Shown here: positions 1 through 12,942 of the stretch, one piece after another
Layout of the letters: each line of letters starts with the position of its first letter
Position numbering within the stretch: position 1 is the first letter of the stretch
Origin: Agelaius tricolor
Lineage: Eukaryota; Chordata; Aves; Passeriformes; Icteridae
Assembly (NCBI GenBank): GCA_023055355.1
Contig: JALJCS010000035.1
Location: forward strand, 1,798,001 to 1,862,000
Reading direction: 5' to 3'
DNA: 64,000 bases
Notes under the pieces: generated by a model
Told to the model about the DNA's origin: nothing
Database searches by the model: none
The model's input: the letters and a program-made list of their open reading frames with translations, nothing else
Position numbers and translations under genes: made by a program

Positions 1-483
1 ATCTGCAAAGCTAGAGAGAGCCCTGAGCCTGGCACAGCTCCTAGCAAAACCTGTGGCCAGGGCAGCCATCCAACCCCAGCAGAGAAACATCTCAAGGAAT
101 CACTTAAAACACTGATTTTATGGAGGTGTCGTGTAAAAGGTGATCAGAAATGGCAACTTAGCACAGTCCAATGCTTTGGGGTTTTTTCCTTTTGCAAAAC
201 CACATTGAATAATTGTGACTGTCTTATTCATTTAGTTTTATTCAACTTTGGGATGTCTTTAGCACCAAGTCTCACTTTCTCTGTTTTGACACCCAAGGGA
301 TGATAAGAACTGGAATCAACATCTCACCCCCACCCTGGGGAGTGAGGCTTAGCAGCATCTACCAAAACTCTTCTCCCCAACCAGCTACTAAGAAACTATT
401 AGAAACTATTATAACTATTTTATTAATATTTATATACATATATTTTTATAATTTATTATATAAATTATACATTTATTATAAAT

Positions 484-556
484 ATTATAATAGTGTGCTT
501 AGTATATATATATATATATATATAAATAATATATATACTAAGCACACTATTATAAT
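484..556. repeat. Perfect 28-bp inverted repeat in AT-rich DNA
   Basis: Positions 484-511 are the exact reverse complement of 529-556, separated by a 17-nt AT-only spacer. The inner part of each arm is a TA run. The outer part is mixed sequence around AGTGTGCTTAGT, so the match is not just low complexity. The surrounding 395-530 is about 90% A+T. It could extrude as a cruciform or be a relic of a small palindromic element. Confidence 0.9.
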
Positions 557-3500
557 GTGCTTCAAGAAAAGCTCCTCTGAACAAGGTTTTAGTCATCCCT
601 TGAAGGCAACTGTGATGCCACAAGGCTTTAAGACATGCAAAATGTCTTTCATAGAAAGAAGTATTTAGCCAGACATGGGTGATTCACACCTAAGAGCAGG
701 TTATCCAGAGAGCTGAGCCAGCAAAAACATCTTTATGCCTTGCATGTCATCTTTATGAGAAACCTCAGTCTGCCTTCTTTAGTTAAAAATACAATAATTA
801 ACATGTCAAAAGAAACAGGCTCTCATTCAGTTTTGACTACAACAATACTAAAGATACCTGCATAGCAATAAATCCTAAATTATGGGGTACAGGAAATACT
901 CTGAAAGCCCTGGTTGCTTTGTAAGCTACATTTTAATACAATTTCATGGCAGACACAGCTGAGAAGTGCAGCAGGAGGTGGCCCAGCCCTGAACCCTACC
1001 TGGGGACACACCATGACGTCTGGAGCTGCCACCAGGGATGGACCAGCTCAAATGCTGGGGATGCTGGCCTGGCCAGAGCTGTGACCCACGGGGATGTGCC
1101 ACAGCAGAGCAAGCTGCCAGGCTGCAGATGAAGGAGGGGACTGCATGGGAGCAGCCCAGCTGCCCAGAGGGACTGGTGGGATGGGTGGCACTGGTGAGAC
1201 ATAGCTGGTTGTCTCAGGTACCCAAGAGGGGCACCCTGCTCCTGTGAGCAATAGGAGGTGGCACAGTTAAAGGGAAAGCAGGATGGATCAAAATAAATCC
1301 CATCTAAATACAGAGCAGGAAGAATGCTGATAATTTTCCATGTGGATCACATGGGAGCAATTAACACCAAGGAAGGAAGAGTCACCATGTCACACTCTGG
1401 GGACCTGGAGTGAGGGCTGCAGACAAAGCCTGGCTCAGGCCAGGTGTCCTCCTGATGCCAAGAGCAAGCAGGAAAGGAAATGGCTGAGGTGGAGATGCAT
1501 CTCTGGGTGTGCTGAGAGGGTGAGGAGACAGGGGATGGAGGCATCAGAGAAGGGTACAGGCTGCCATGGGGCTTCTCCAGTTCAGTGTCCACCTGAGCAC
1601 CAGCATCTTGACTGAAAAGTGAGCAGTGGGCACCACAGATCCTCCCTCTCTTCCAAACCCCAGCTGTACAAACAGCCATACCTGGCCTGATCTCTGCCTG
1701 AACCACCTGAACACAAGACATCCAGCTGGCCCTGACAGCAGGGCCAGCACCAACTGTCCACCTTCACCAGGGAGAAGTGAGAAGCCACAGTTTGCAGCCA
1801 GAGGCTCCAAGCTGACCTGGGAAAAGCAGCACCTGAGTGACCAAGGATGGAGGTGATGCTATCACACTCCAGCCCTGTGGAGCTCTGGAAGGAGCAGGGC
1901 AGGACATCCATCCTCACAATGGCTGGGTCTGCCCCTCCACCCCTGCCTAAACCAAGCCCTTCCAGTCTCACCCTTCCTCTCTGACATGGGGCCTGGGTTC
2001 CCTGGGGCACTCAGAAGGCAAAAAGCAGAAATGTCACACAGAGCTCGCTCCCAGCAGCACCCCCACAGCCAGGGGCAAGGCAGGGAGCACGGGGAGCAGC
2101 ACTCAGGGAGGATGCAGGGCTGGCCAGGAGCACCCACTGCTGGGTGAGGGCTGTGGAACCTCACCTGGAGCAAACCCCCAGAGCTGGCAGCAGCACAGGG
2201 CAGGGCTGAGGAGGGCTCAGAGCAGCCCAGGCTGCTCCAGGGGCCAGACACTGCCTGGGAACTCAGTCCTGCCTTTCTTTCCTCCAGAGAACATGAGGTA
2301 CCCACACTCAGAGGCTTTTTCCCACTGTAACAATTGCAGGGGAACTGAAAGCCAAAAGCAAAACAACCTCCCAGCTCCAAGGCTGAGGCGCCGCTCGCTG
2401 TGACAGCTCCAACAATTTTGGTTCAAGCCCAGAGCACTTGCTTGGCAGCTGGACATGGCTCCTGCTGCCTCCTCAGAGCACTCACAGCCAGACTGGGGCT
2501 GACATCCAGGGCCATTGCTACCAACAGCTCCCTGGGGACCAGGCTCCTTCAGGGGTGAGTGCCACAGGGCTGCTGAGCCTTGCAAAGTGAGACACATCCA
2601 GCAGCCCTAAGGAGAGCCTCCCTGGCTGAACACAGCTACTACTCTTGGCCTATTTTACACTAAAAAAATACTATTTTCCTTTTGAAAGGAGTGTGGCAGC
2701 CTGACTCCTTCCCAGGTACATCCAATTTGATCACAGCATCCCTTCAGCCTCTGCTGGCTTGGAGAAATATCTGGCAGATGTGCCTGCCCACTGGGGACAC
2801 CTCCCCATTTCCCAGGCTCCCTGGTACGTGGAAATGCTCATGTACTTGGAAAGGAGTCACTGAGGCTGCAGAGCAGCAGGGAAGAGGCCAATCATCTCCC
2901 ACATCACTTGCCAGCTGCTGGCTGCCCCACAAAACCTGTGCCCTGCCAAGGCTCTGGAAAACACAAACTGAACTGCAACACTTCTGCTCACTTAAAAGTC
3001 CACCCAAGTCTGGAGCTGCACAAATCTGAGTGCACACAGACAGACAGACAGGAGAAAGGAAAACCAGAGGGCTATGGAAGCACTCACCCAGCACATCCCA
3101 GGGGAAAGGGAGCACTGCAGCTCTTTACAGACACCTCAGGCATCTCATTAAGTGTCATTACAGTCATCTCAGGAACTGTCATGGCATAACTACACCAACA
3201 GCCTGAGCAGAACTGGCCACCCACCCATGGCTCAAAGAAAGATCAGAGTCAGGGCAGACAGGTTTTGCCTTGGACACCACAGTCAGAGAAAAGCCATCTG
3301 AGAGCCATGGCCTGGGCCAGGTGGGAAACATGCCTTGGAAGAGAGATATTTTCCTTTTTTCTACTTGGTGGTAGATAAAAGAGTTCCAAAACCAGTGTTT
3401 TTCAGCATACAGAGCCATAAATATGTAACAAAAATTAAAGACAGGCACTAAAATTAAAGTTATATGAACAGCAGCAGGCACAGCTCCCTGCACAATGTAC

Positions 3501-4299
3501 CCTTGGCTCATGTGAGAACAGAGATGCATTTTCAAAGCACCCTGAAGCACTGAAGTGTTTAAAACCCTCAAGACAGCTTCCAAAATCACCACTACAGCTT
3601 TTCACTCTGGGAGGGAGAGGGCAGGACAGACTCCCAGGAGCCACAGCTCAGCCCCAGCAATTTCCACACAGCTGCTCTGCTACTGCTGCTCTCCAGAATC
3701 ACATTCTCCTGGAATGAAGTTCTGGCACACTTTGGAACTAAAGTGGTTTACAAAAATCACTGTAATTCTGCTCTGCAATAACTCCTGTGACATAATCTCA
3801 CCAGAGCAAATGGATTTCTTGCAGACCAAGACAAACTCACACTCTGACAGCCCTGCTCCCCTGGGCAATGGTGTTTTGGAGCTGCTGGAAGGCACAGAGC
3901 TCCTCTCCACTGCAGCAGCACAGCCCTGGCAGCAGCAGAGGAACCCAGCAAAAACCCAGGAATTGGGGCACTTTGCCACAGCCTGGATGACACTGCCACA
4001 GCAGAGCCTGATCCAGAGCTCAGTTTCATCCAGAAAAGGGCTGTTCATCCCACAGGGAGGGTGTGTTGGGGAAGATGAAACAGGAAAGCCTTATAAATAT
4101 GATTGCCCAGTAAAAGATTTTGAGAATATGGAAACTATAAGCGAGATTGAAATGAAAGCAAGCTTTGAGATCCCTCAGTTACTGAACAACTGGAAAACAA
4201 TGGTGTGGCTGGCTGAAGGTGATCCCCTTTTGATGGAACAACACCCTCTGCTTGCAGACAGGCCCAAGGGGCAGAGCAGACCCTACAGCTTGGCAGAAG

Positions 4300-4743
4300 G
4301 GGCCCAAAGAGGAGTTTTTAGGGTTTAAAACTACTCCAAAGATTAGTTTTTAGGGTTTCCAAAGAGTAGTTTTTTGGCTTAGCATAAGGGGTCCAAAGAG
4401 GAGTTTTTAGGGTTTTTTAGTGTAACACAGTATGGTAATGTAATGATTCCTATAGGCTGTATGTAGATGCTATAGGATTTGTATCTTGTGTTAGATTGGT
4501 CAGTGAGAATTAGAATATTCAGCACAGAAGAAGATTTATTGTATTGGAACGGGAACGCTGCTCTCTCATCCCCTCTACCACACTCTTGCCTTCTCTCTCT
4601 TTGCCTCTCTCTTTCCTTGTCCGAGCTGTGGCTGCAGCTCCCAGCAGGGCCCTGCCCTTGGCCCTTTGCAATAAACCCCAAGTTCCATGACCTGGCTCCA
4701 GAGATCTCTCATCTCTGTCACTCCTCCAGGGTGGGATCCCCCA
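4300..4743 (+). mobile_element. Probable solo LTR of an endogenous retrovirus (antisense to MAP2K4)
   Basis: The left part (about 4304-4412) has three to four imperfect copies of a motif like CCAAAGAGGAGTTTTTAGGG, as in repeated U3 enhancers. This is followed by an AT-rich promoter-like stretch, a pyrimidine-rich segment (about 4560-4620), and an AATAAA polyadenylation signal at 4670-4675 with a U5-like tail. The order U3-like, AATAAA, U5-like on the plus strand is that of an LTR. From memory it resembles ERVK-type LTRs of songbirds. No gag, pol or env coding sequence is next to it, so it would be a solo LTR. Both ends are uncertain: a TG at 4421 could be an alternative left edge, and no target duplication was confirmed. 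Confidence 0.5.
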
Positions 4744-4760
4744 GAGCCCGTGCCACTCAC

Positions 4761-4888
4761 CGCCATGTACGGCCGGCACCCTGCATCCCGCGTTTTGGCA
4801 ATGGAGTCCACGAGCTGTCCGCTAATGCCAAAGTCACAGAGTTTAATATTCCCATTTCTGTCCAGAAGAATATTGGAAGGTTTGATGT
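4761..4888 (-). CDS. MAP2K4: MAP2K4 exon 7: DFG motif and activation loop
   Basis: This 128-nt exon (entry phase 1, exit phase 0) has acceptor CCCTGCAG and donor GTGAGT. With the G carried from exon 6 it starts by completing catalytic Asp222 of the HRD motif, then reads IKPSNILLD. It contains the Mg-binding DFG (240-242) and the activation segment with Ser250 and Thr254 in the S-I-A-K-T context that is diagnostic for MKK4. It ends at Tyr-Met-Ala264. The residue after LLDR is Asn where I recall Ser in human MAP2K4, a mild change. The donor lies about 17 nt from the putative right end of the LTR-like element. Confidence 0.98.
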
Positions 4889-7800
4889 CTGCAGGGGGAA
4901 CAAATTTAAAGCAGTAAGTCATGGCTGGAGGTTTCGATTTCAAGCAGAGCAGCTGCAGGGGATGGAGGGCGGCAGGGCCGCGCTGTCGCCGTCACCCTTG
5001 GTACTGGATCCTGCATGGGAGCACGAGGGGATGGAGCCAGCCCCGGAGGTGCCACGTGCCCAAAGGCAGCAGCAGATGCCCAGCCACCCTGAAATCACAC
5101 TTACATGGAAAAAGCACATCAAGGGGCAACAGGACAGGCACTGGGACACTTGTTCAAAACCTGCACTCAGACTCGCGGTGGTAGAGGTGCTGCGCTTACA
5201 CTTAGAGTGAACCAAAGGCCACTAACAATTCTTGCAATTCTTTTAACAGACAAGAAGAAAAGATATGAAGTTAAAAAAAGACATGAAGAACTCACCTCTG
5301 TGAATGATTTTCAAGTTTTCTTTTAAGTGGTTTAGTGCTTTCACAGTCTAGGAAAGAAAAAGAGATGGAAAATAAGCAGATGCCGTAAGAATCCTGTGAT
5401 TATTACATTTTTGGCACTCCAAGAACAGGAGTAAAAAGCATTTAATACATTGATATCAATGCTGTAATATGCCATGTAATAAAACATTTTTCTCTGAACC
5501 TTTTCTGCAAACAGAAGGTGATATAAGGGAGAGTATGGGCTTAAGTGAACACACATCCCCTGTGACCTGCAAAGATCCCACTCTGGGAGAGGGGAGCCAG
5601 AGGTGGAGCCAGAACAATCTCTGATGTTAATTATCCTCAGCAATAACTTATTTCAAGCCCTATGCTTTATTTTTTTCAACAGGTCACAACTTTTTCAATT
5701 ACCTGACTTTTCATTACACCAGAACTTCCAGGTTATATCAGAAAACATCAGCCAGGTTCTCCAATGCTTTTGGGAGCCTTTGCACAAGACTGCCAAAGCT
5801 TCTCTGGTCTGGGCTGGTGCCTGTGCTGCTGCTGCTCACATTCAAGCAGACAGAGCAGGAAGATGGTCCTGGGGTCTGTTTATGAACTGATTACTGACCC
5901 CAGGAGCTCTGTTTACACCATGCAACATACTGGGGAAAAGTCATGAGCACCCTGAAGAACCATTCCCAGTGTGGTGCAAACAGCAGCAGCAATTCTGCTC
6001 CACAGACCAACCAGCTTTTCACATGGAGTGGGATCTAAACAAGGATCTGAACTTTTCAATTATCTTCAACAAAAAGGCTTAACAAAATACTCACAGCTAA
6101 AGTGATTTTGCCTAAGATTTCTTCTGGAATAACATCATCTAATACACTATATACATATTTGTAAAACTTATCAAACGAGGTAGACATGAGCTCCATACAG
6201 ATCCAACAGTCACCCTGGAAAGAGAAAAGAATGTGAGATAAAAAAGAGAAATACAAATCCAGAGAGCATACAGAGATTCACTGAGTCTTATGGAATACAT
6301 AAACAGCAACGTGCATTCTATAGAAAGGATAGAATTCAGCTTGATTAGTTTTAGCAATGATTCACAGCAGAGGCATTTACATGCCCAGCTCACACCTGAT
6401 ATTACAGTTTAGATGCCTGAACCCAGGTGAATCCAAGCCTCACAGAGTGTTTTGCTCTCCAGAAGGCTGCAGGCACAGGGGAACACCCAGAAGAGGGGAG
6501 CTGCTTTCCTAGGAAGGGCTGTGTGGCTGAGGAAGAAGACTTTGGGCAGCTCCAGCTTACACTGCTCATTTGGCATCAGCTTTTCACATTGGCTCAAGGC
6601 AGAGCAGGAGCTGATGCCATCCACTCAAGGGCTGCTACAAGCCTGGGCCCAGAAAACTCTTATTGTACCCAAAAAAAGCAGGAGATGGAGTAAGTGTTGT
6701 GACAGGCATGGAAGCAGGGACATCACTGAAAGAGGCCAGAGCAGCACAGCAGGATGAGGGCATGACCAGCACACTTCAGGGGACCTGGAAAAAGGTGAAC
6801 CAGGACTGCTACAGAGCACACGTTGGCTATGGAGGAAGCTGGCTAAGGAACTGATTTAAACTATAGAAATGAAATTGGGCAGTACATGTAGAAAATTTCT
6901 CTTTTCTGCATTAGCAACAAAGGCAAAGTGCAGATGAAGCACTTGCATTCAGTGGAGAGTGGCTCAGGACAAGCAACATGGCTCCAGTGGCAGTGATGTG
7001 TGTAAATCAGGTGAGACTGGAAGCCCACCAGAGCTTATGAGCTGTCTGTAGTGAGAGCAGCCTCTCTCTCAGGGACTGCTTCTACTGGCCACAGGATCAT
7101 TCAAAAACTGCTTCTGTTTTGATCAGATTCATAAAACAATTGTGACAGGGCTATATTGCTGGGCTATTGTACTGAGGCTGTGGGGCACTGCAGTGGTTCC
7201 AGAGAGCCAGGACACCACTGACCACTGCAGCCTTGTATTTATGTCCAGCTGCACCAGGACTGGGAGTGGCTTCCATTGCCCAGGTTACAACAGTAAAACT
7301 GTTTGGACAGTAAAACAAACCAAGTGAACAACATTGAGCAGAGCCATCATCACAACCAAGGCTTCACATGCACTCTGCATCACAGGGTGGGATGGGTATG
7401 GTACTGAAACCTCAAAGAAGTACAACAAATTTCTATCCAATGGTAACTTTTAAGCATTAAAAAATCCCTTTTATGATCAAAAGCACTCAAGGAAAGACTT
7501 GTTTTACTGGTCCTGAAGTAGATGCCATACAGAACTCCTGAATGAGGGCATTTATTGATCTGGTAATATAAAAACCTACCTGCCCTACATTAATTCATGT
7601 CAGCAAGATCAATGGAAAAAGATAACACCTTTTCCACTATGCAGCATCCTTAAGGCTGGTGGCAAGACCCAAAACTCTACAGGCTACCTCTTCCTGGGAC
7701 TTGGAGAGCCTTATCTGTTGGCAAATTGGTGAACAGGAAAAAAAAAGGAAGACTGGCTGGGGACTCAACTGTCTCCTGATCAAATACCAACAAGTGCTGA

Positions 7801-10800
7801 TGGACAGGGGTCAGTCCTGCTCCATTGTGAACTGTGAGGACAAAACCACCCTAATGGGAGCTTCACTTTACATTTTGCCTCTTAAGTCAGGTTGATTTCT
7901 GATCACAAAATGACAAAAGAAGTGCTTTAATTTTCTCTTCCTGTTAGAGCTACTCTTCCAAAGAATGTATTTTAGTCCTTACTGGGTATAAGATTACCAG
8001 GTGCTAATGCACGTCTTGTAGGCATTCCAAAAAATGTCCAGGAACACCCTGTGCATTTAATTCAAAATATCTCTGTCCAGGACAGACATAAAAGCAATGG
8101 AGATGCTTCAGCTTCTCAATGCAGAGAATTCCCATTGACAAGGGAGCAGGTGTCACAAGGATGTCACCCATCTGGAGAGGAGCTCACCTGGAAAGGACCT
8201 GTGGCTCCAGGTGGATGTTAAACTGAACATGAGCCTACAATGCATCTTTGCAGGGCTGATGAGGCAAAGCATCACCAGCAGGTGGAGGGAGGTGATCCTT
8301 TCCTTCCCCTCAGTCCAGCAATGGTGAGGCACACCTGGAGTGCTGTGACCAGTGCTGGGCTCCCAGTGCAAGAGAGACTCCAGCAAAGGGCAGCTAAGGT
8401 GACTGAGGAACAGGAGCATCCTCCCCATGAGAAAGGCTGATAAAGCCAGGACTGCTCAGCCTGGAGAAGGTTCAGGGGAACCTCATCAACCTAAAGGGAA
8501 ACTGCACAGGGGATGGAGCCAGGTTTGCTCAGTGGTGCTGAGCAACACGAGCAGGACACACAGGAGGTTCCCTCTGAGCATGAGGAAACACTTTTTGTGA
8601 GGGGGATTAATCACTGGCACAGGCTGCCCCAGGAGACTGTGGAGACTCTGGCCCTGGAGAGATTCAAAGGCTTTTTGGGCACAATCCTGGTCAAGTGGCC
8701 TCAGTTGATCATGGGGGTTGGAAACGGTGACCTCAGGGGTCCCTGCCTGTATACCACTCTGTATAAACACTGAAGGTTTATCACATCTGCTCACTGCAGG
8801 GACAGCCAGCTCTTCATGCAGCTACACCAGTGACAGAGACTGACAAATGTCACCATCACCACCATCACATATTGACATGGCACACAGGACACTTTTCCTA
8901 CAGACCAGGGAGTGACGATGGGGACAGATGTGCTGAGGAATGGCAGCACAGTCAAGGATTTACATAAAAACAGAGTGAGGTGCATCAACAGCAAAGAGAT
9001 CAAACTGAGCAAGGCTGTGTCAGCAATTCACACCAGCCCAGCACTGTGCTACCAACACATCCATCCCAGCTCCTCTCCCCTGCCAGCAGAAGCTCCCCAT
9101 GGGCTGATTTACCCAGCTTCCTAAGCGCATTCTGCAACTTGCAATGAATTTTTCATTGAATAATTTTATCAAGTATTGAACTTATTGGTTTAAACTTGGC
9201 TCAACTACACTTGCACTGTGTAGGAGTCACTCCTGAGATTCCAAGTCAGATAAGGCTTCTTTCCTCTTCCTCTCTTAAAAAGAAGCACAATCAGAACAGG
9301 TACTCCCAAGAGCCACTAGTGTGGTCATGGTAACTACCCAAACATTCCCAGCTTTACAGGTACTGTTTCAAACCAGAGCAGCTGTAAAGCTTGTAGCAGA
9401 CAGGCAAAAAAATAAGACTTTTTTTTTCCTCAGACCTAAAAACCTCTTAAAACAGCAATGCTCAGGGGTGTCTCGGGGGTCCCAGTCGGCTCAGCCCACA
9501 GCTCCTCTCTTCTCACAAGGAGAGACTCAAGTGAAATGTTTGCAGAACCCCTGTCAACCAACTTTTTTATTTTTTCTCCCCCCATCTATCAAGTACAGCC
9601 TTGAGAGGAAACACATGAGCACGAGATACTCTTCACTCAGATCTCTGATGGCTGATGTGGGCAGCTCTGTGTGCACTAGCAGGACTCTGGGCTCCCCTGG
9701 GTGCAGTATGGAAAAACCAGCTGGTCTCCGGGGGCCAGGGGAAACCCACAAAGCTCAATGAGTGCAAGATCCTGCACTTGGCTGAAGGCACTCACCAGTA
9801 TAATGATGATGGAATTTAGAGCAGCCCTGAGGAGAAGGGCTGGGAGATACTGGTGGATGAAAAACTGGACATGAGCTGGTAGCCCAAAAAGCCAGCCATG
9901 GTGCACTGAAGCCCCTGATTCCATGCATAGACTGAAACACTGTCTTTTACTTTTTCAGCTTTGTTCTTGTTTCATTGACCAGGCAATTTAATCTCTTCTA
10001 ATGGGTGAGAATGAGCTGAAGCCAAGTCCTGCACCTGACAATCAACCTGTGCTTGTTGCACTGTTACACACAGACATACAGTGACAGAAATGTCCCTCCT
10101 GACTGAGGAACAGGCAGCAAGTGATGAAGGTTCAGGTGCTGCCAGCTGAGGGACAAGCAGAACCCAGAGAAGACTCTCCCTGTCACAAAATGTGGAACAA
10201 GCAAGAGAAAATACAACTGCAGAAATTTGTGTGTAGTATTTCCTGCCTTTCCAAATCAAACTGCTGGTATTCACAGAGGCTGCCACAGGAACTTGTGTTC
10301 ACAGCTACTTCCCTGACTGCAAGCTGGGACATTTGTCTGGCTACAAAAGTAAGACCTTGCATAACTTTATCCAATTTTTGGTTTAATATTCCCAAACTGT
10401 CAGGATCCCAGAGCTTAGATCTGCTTCTCCCCATCAAACACTGCCTGTTGTGGGAGGCTGCCTGCCTTCCCTTTGTGCCAGCTGCCCTGCTGCTTCTCCT
10501 GGAGCTGCCTGGATCCTGCCAACCCTCTGACTGCACAAGCTGCCTATTCAGCCTCTTAAATTCCTGTAAAGAGGCTCACGTGAAGTCTGTCACCTTTTAG
10601 GAGCAGGCAAAGAAGATTTCTCATTGGTTGCTCCATCTACAGCTGAATCCCAGCTCAGAGCAGGTAACCCCAAAAGGATTTCCTTACTTTTCACCTTGAA
10701 ATGCTGGAACAAAGAGCTTTGTTTTATATAGTTTGCTGCAGATTTCCTGAGAGAGTTTTGGTCTTTACCAATGTCCCATGAGCTCTTACACCTCAGGGGA

Positions 10801-12896
10801 TGGTGCAGCAGTGACCTGGATCTTTCACAGTTATTTGAGAACAGATCTGATAAACAGACTGGGGGCTCAGACAGATCCAAACATCCTGATGAAATTCCTT
10901 TTTTCCCTTCCTGTGCTTCTCTGGCATCATACTTTGCTATCTTTAAAATATTAAGATATTTTATTACCCAATATTAATATTGGAACAAATAATTAATGAG
11001 ACAAGACAGAAAACTTTATGGAAGCCTCCCAGCTCAGCCTGGGTACCCCTGAAGAAGGTGACTTGGAGCATCCCTAGGCAGTGGGGACCAAGGAGAGGGG
11101 AAGGCACTCATCTCTGAAGCAAACACCACTTATGTTGAAGGGGAAATGCCAATGAAACCTTTCCCAGACAGAGCAGGCAAGGAGCCCTGGGAGCCCTGCC
11201 TGGCTGCAGGATGATGAGAATTTGGACATGACAAAGAATGCAGCCAAGCTGCCATCTGAGTGCTGATTACAGTAAGTTTTTATGTTGTTTATGTATTTAC
11301 ATTTACACCCTGGGATGTGGCCAGAGCTGAAGGGAGGTGAGAGTTTGCAGAGCTCTGAGCATGTTGCTCATCAGCATCTGCTAAGACACTGTTTTGTCCA
11401 CAGACCTTTCCTCACACCAGCTGACAGCCTTGTCACCTTCATCTCAGCAAAGCTGGGAATTTCCAGCCAAGCTGAGGCTCCACACATGGCAGGAGCTTGT
11501 ACTGTGTGAGCATGGACAATGCCTGCTGACCCAAAATGGCTCTGTGTCCAAAAAGAACAGAAAAAGCAGAGCATGGGAAAAGGAAGGATTATTATGCCTA
11601 TTTTAGAGAATGAGATTTAAAGCCAGAGGAGTGATCTGGCAAAATTACAGAGGCAGACTCTCCAGAAGCAGGAATTAAAATATTCACACACAGTTTTGGG
11701 TTTTACCTACAGCACTGACCTCTCTCTAATGTTTTCCAGTAAAACCCCACAAGACTGCACAGGCTGCTATGCCTGATAATCCCCAAAGACCACCTGCAGC
11801 CCTTAGGTCTCTGTTTTCCTCTTTCCCTTGAGGAGAGGGACTGGATTTGTGCTGAAGTAATGGAAAACAGGCAAGGGCTCCATGTCTGTCCCCCTACACT
11901 GTGGCAGTTTCAATAACAAAGCAATTGCAGGAGCAGGGATAATCCAAGCCTGCAGAGGAGATACTGTAGGAAGGAGAGGCAGCAGTCAGGTTTCAACATT
12001 CATCTTCTCCAAAGCTCCTGTTGCAAAGGCACCAAATGCTTGCTCAGAAGTGCCCAGACACCTGGGTCTCCTGGCTAAACACCCCTGAGTAAAAGTGGAG
12101 AACCAAGAAACCTAATTTAAATCAATTTTCTCCTCCTTAGTACGAATTTAAAATGACAAAAAGGAAAAAAAAATAAGGTAAAACCCAAACTCTGCTACAA
12201 GTGAAGCAAGTTTGGGGTGCCCACCTCTCTGAAGAGCGCGCCATAAAACTGAACAATGTACGGGCAGTCACTGCTTCTCATCACCACATCCAGGTCCATC
12301 AGAAGCTGCTTCTGCTCCTTCTCATCCACTGTCGACCGAATTCTCTGAAAGAGGAAGAGTGGCAGAGACTTCATCACTTCCATGCCATTACTGCATCCTC
12401 AGCCCTGCTGCTGGAGACCAGGACCCCAAAGCCAAGCATGCTCAAAAACACTCTGGAGAATCAAGCAGTGCTCCCAAATAAGAAATGTAACTGAACACTT
12501 CTAAAGCTGTTTAATCAGACTGTAAAGCCCTCAGTCCTCACATAAGCATCAACACTTTCAGATGAAATGTCAGGAAGAAATTAAAGAGCTCAAATGTCAT
12601 TGAAAACTAAAGCAAAATACCCCATCCAGGCTTTCATTTCAAAACAAATTCCCACACAGCTCTTAGCCATGTTGGAAGGGGCTTGAAGACTGGTTTGAAA
12701 TTTAACCAAGGAACATTATGTTTGAAATGTCTAAGAAGCCAAAAAAGCTCCTTCCACAGCCTCCTCCATGGCTGGGGAGAAGGGACTGCCACATAACCCA
12801 GGAACACATTTCTCTGGTAATGTTAATGATGGCAGCAGTCCTGTGAGCTCTTCTCATAAAACCAACACCCTTTACCTAGCACTGGCTGAGGGAACA

Positions 12897-12942
<46 letters not shown>

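Larger units (their letters stand above)
1..4760 (-). other. MAP2K4: MAP2K4 intron 7 (partial)
   Basis: This is the intron after exon 7, entered through a GTGAGT donor at 4760-4755 and running off the left edge. I looked by eye for the next coding exon, which should begin Pro-Glu-Arg-Ile-Asp, and did not find it. The stretch holds an AT-rich region with a long hairpin near 484-556 and an LTR-like element next to exon 7. The rest is anonymous intronic DNA. Open frames here, such as 3555-4328 on the plus strand, have no recognisable protein content. Confidence 0.85.
6215..12224 (-). other. MAP2K4: MAP2K4 intron 4
   Basis: A 6.0-kb intron. Two CR1 LINE fragments (about 8160-8750 and 9745-9905) are the only recognisable contents. 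The rest is unique-looking intronic sequence with no supported gene on either strand. Confidence 0.9.

Noticed and set aside
3555..4328. 257-codon plus-strand frame in intron 7
   Set aside because: No recognisable domain, composition like translated noncoding DNA, and its 3' end runs into the LTR-like U3 repeats.
1..4760. Search for MAP2K4 exon 8
   Set aside because: No reverse-complement match to the expected Pro-Glu-Arg-Ile-Asp coding sequence was found by eye, so exon 8 and later exons are taken to lie beyond the left edge.
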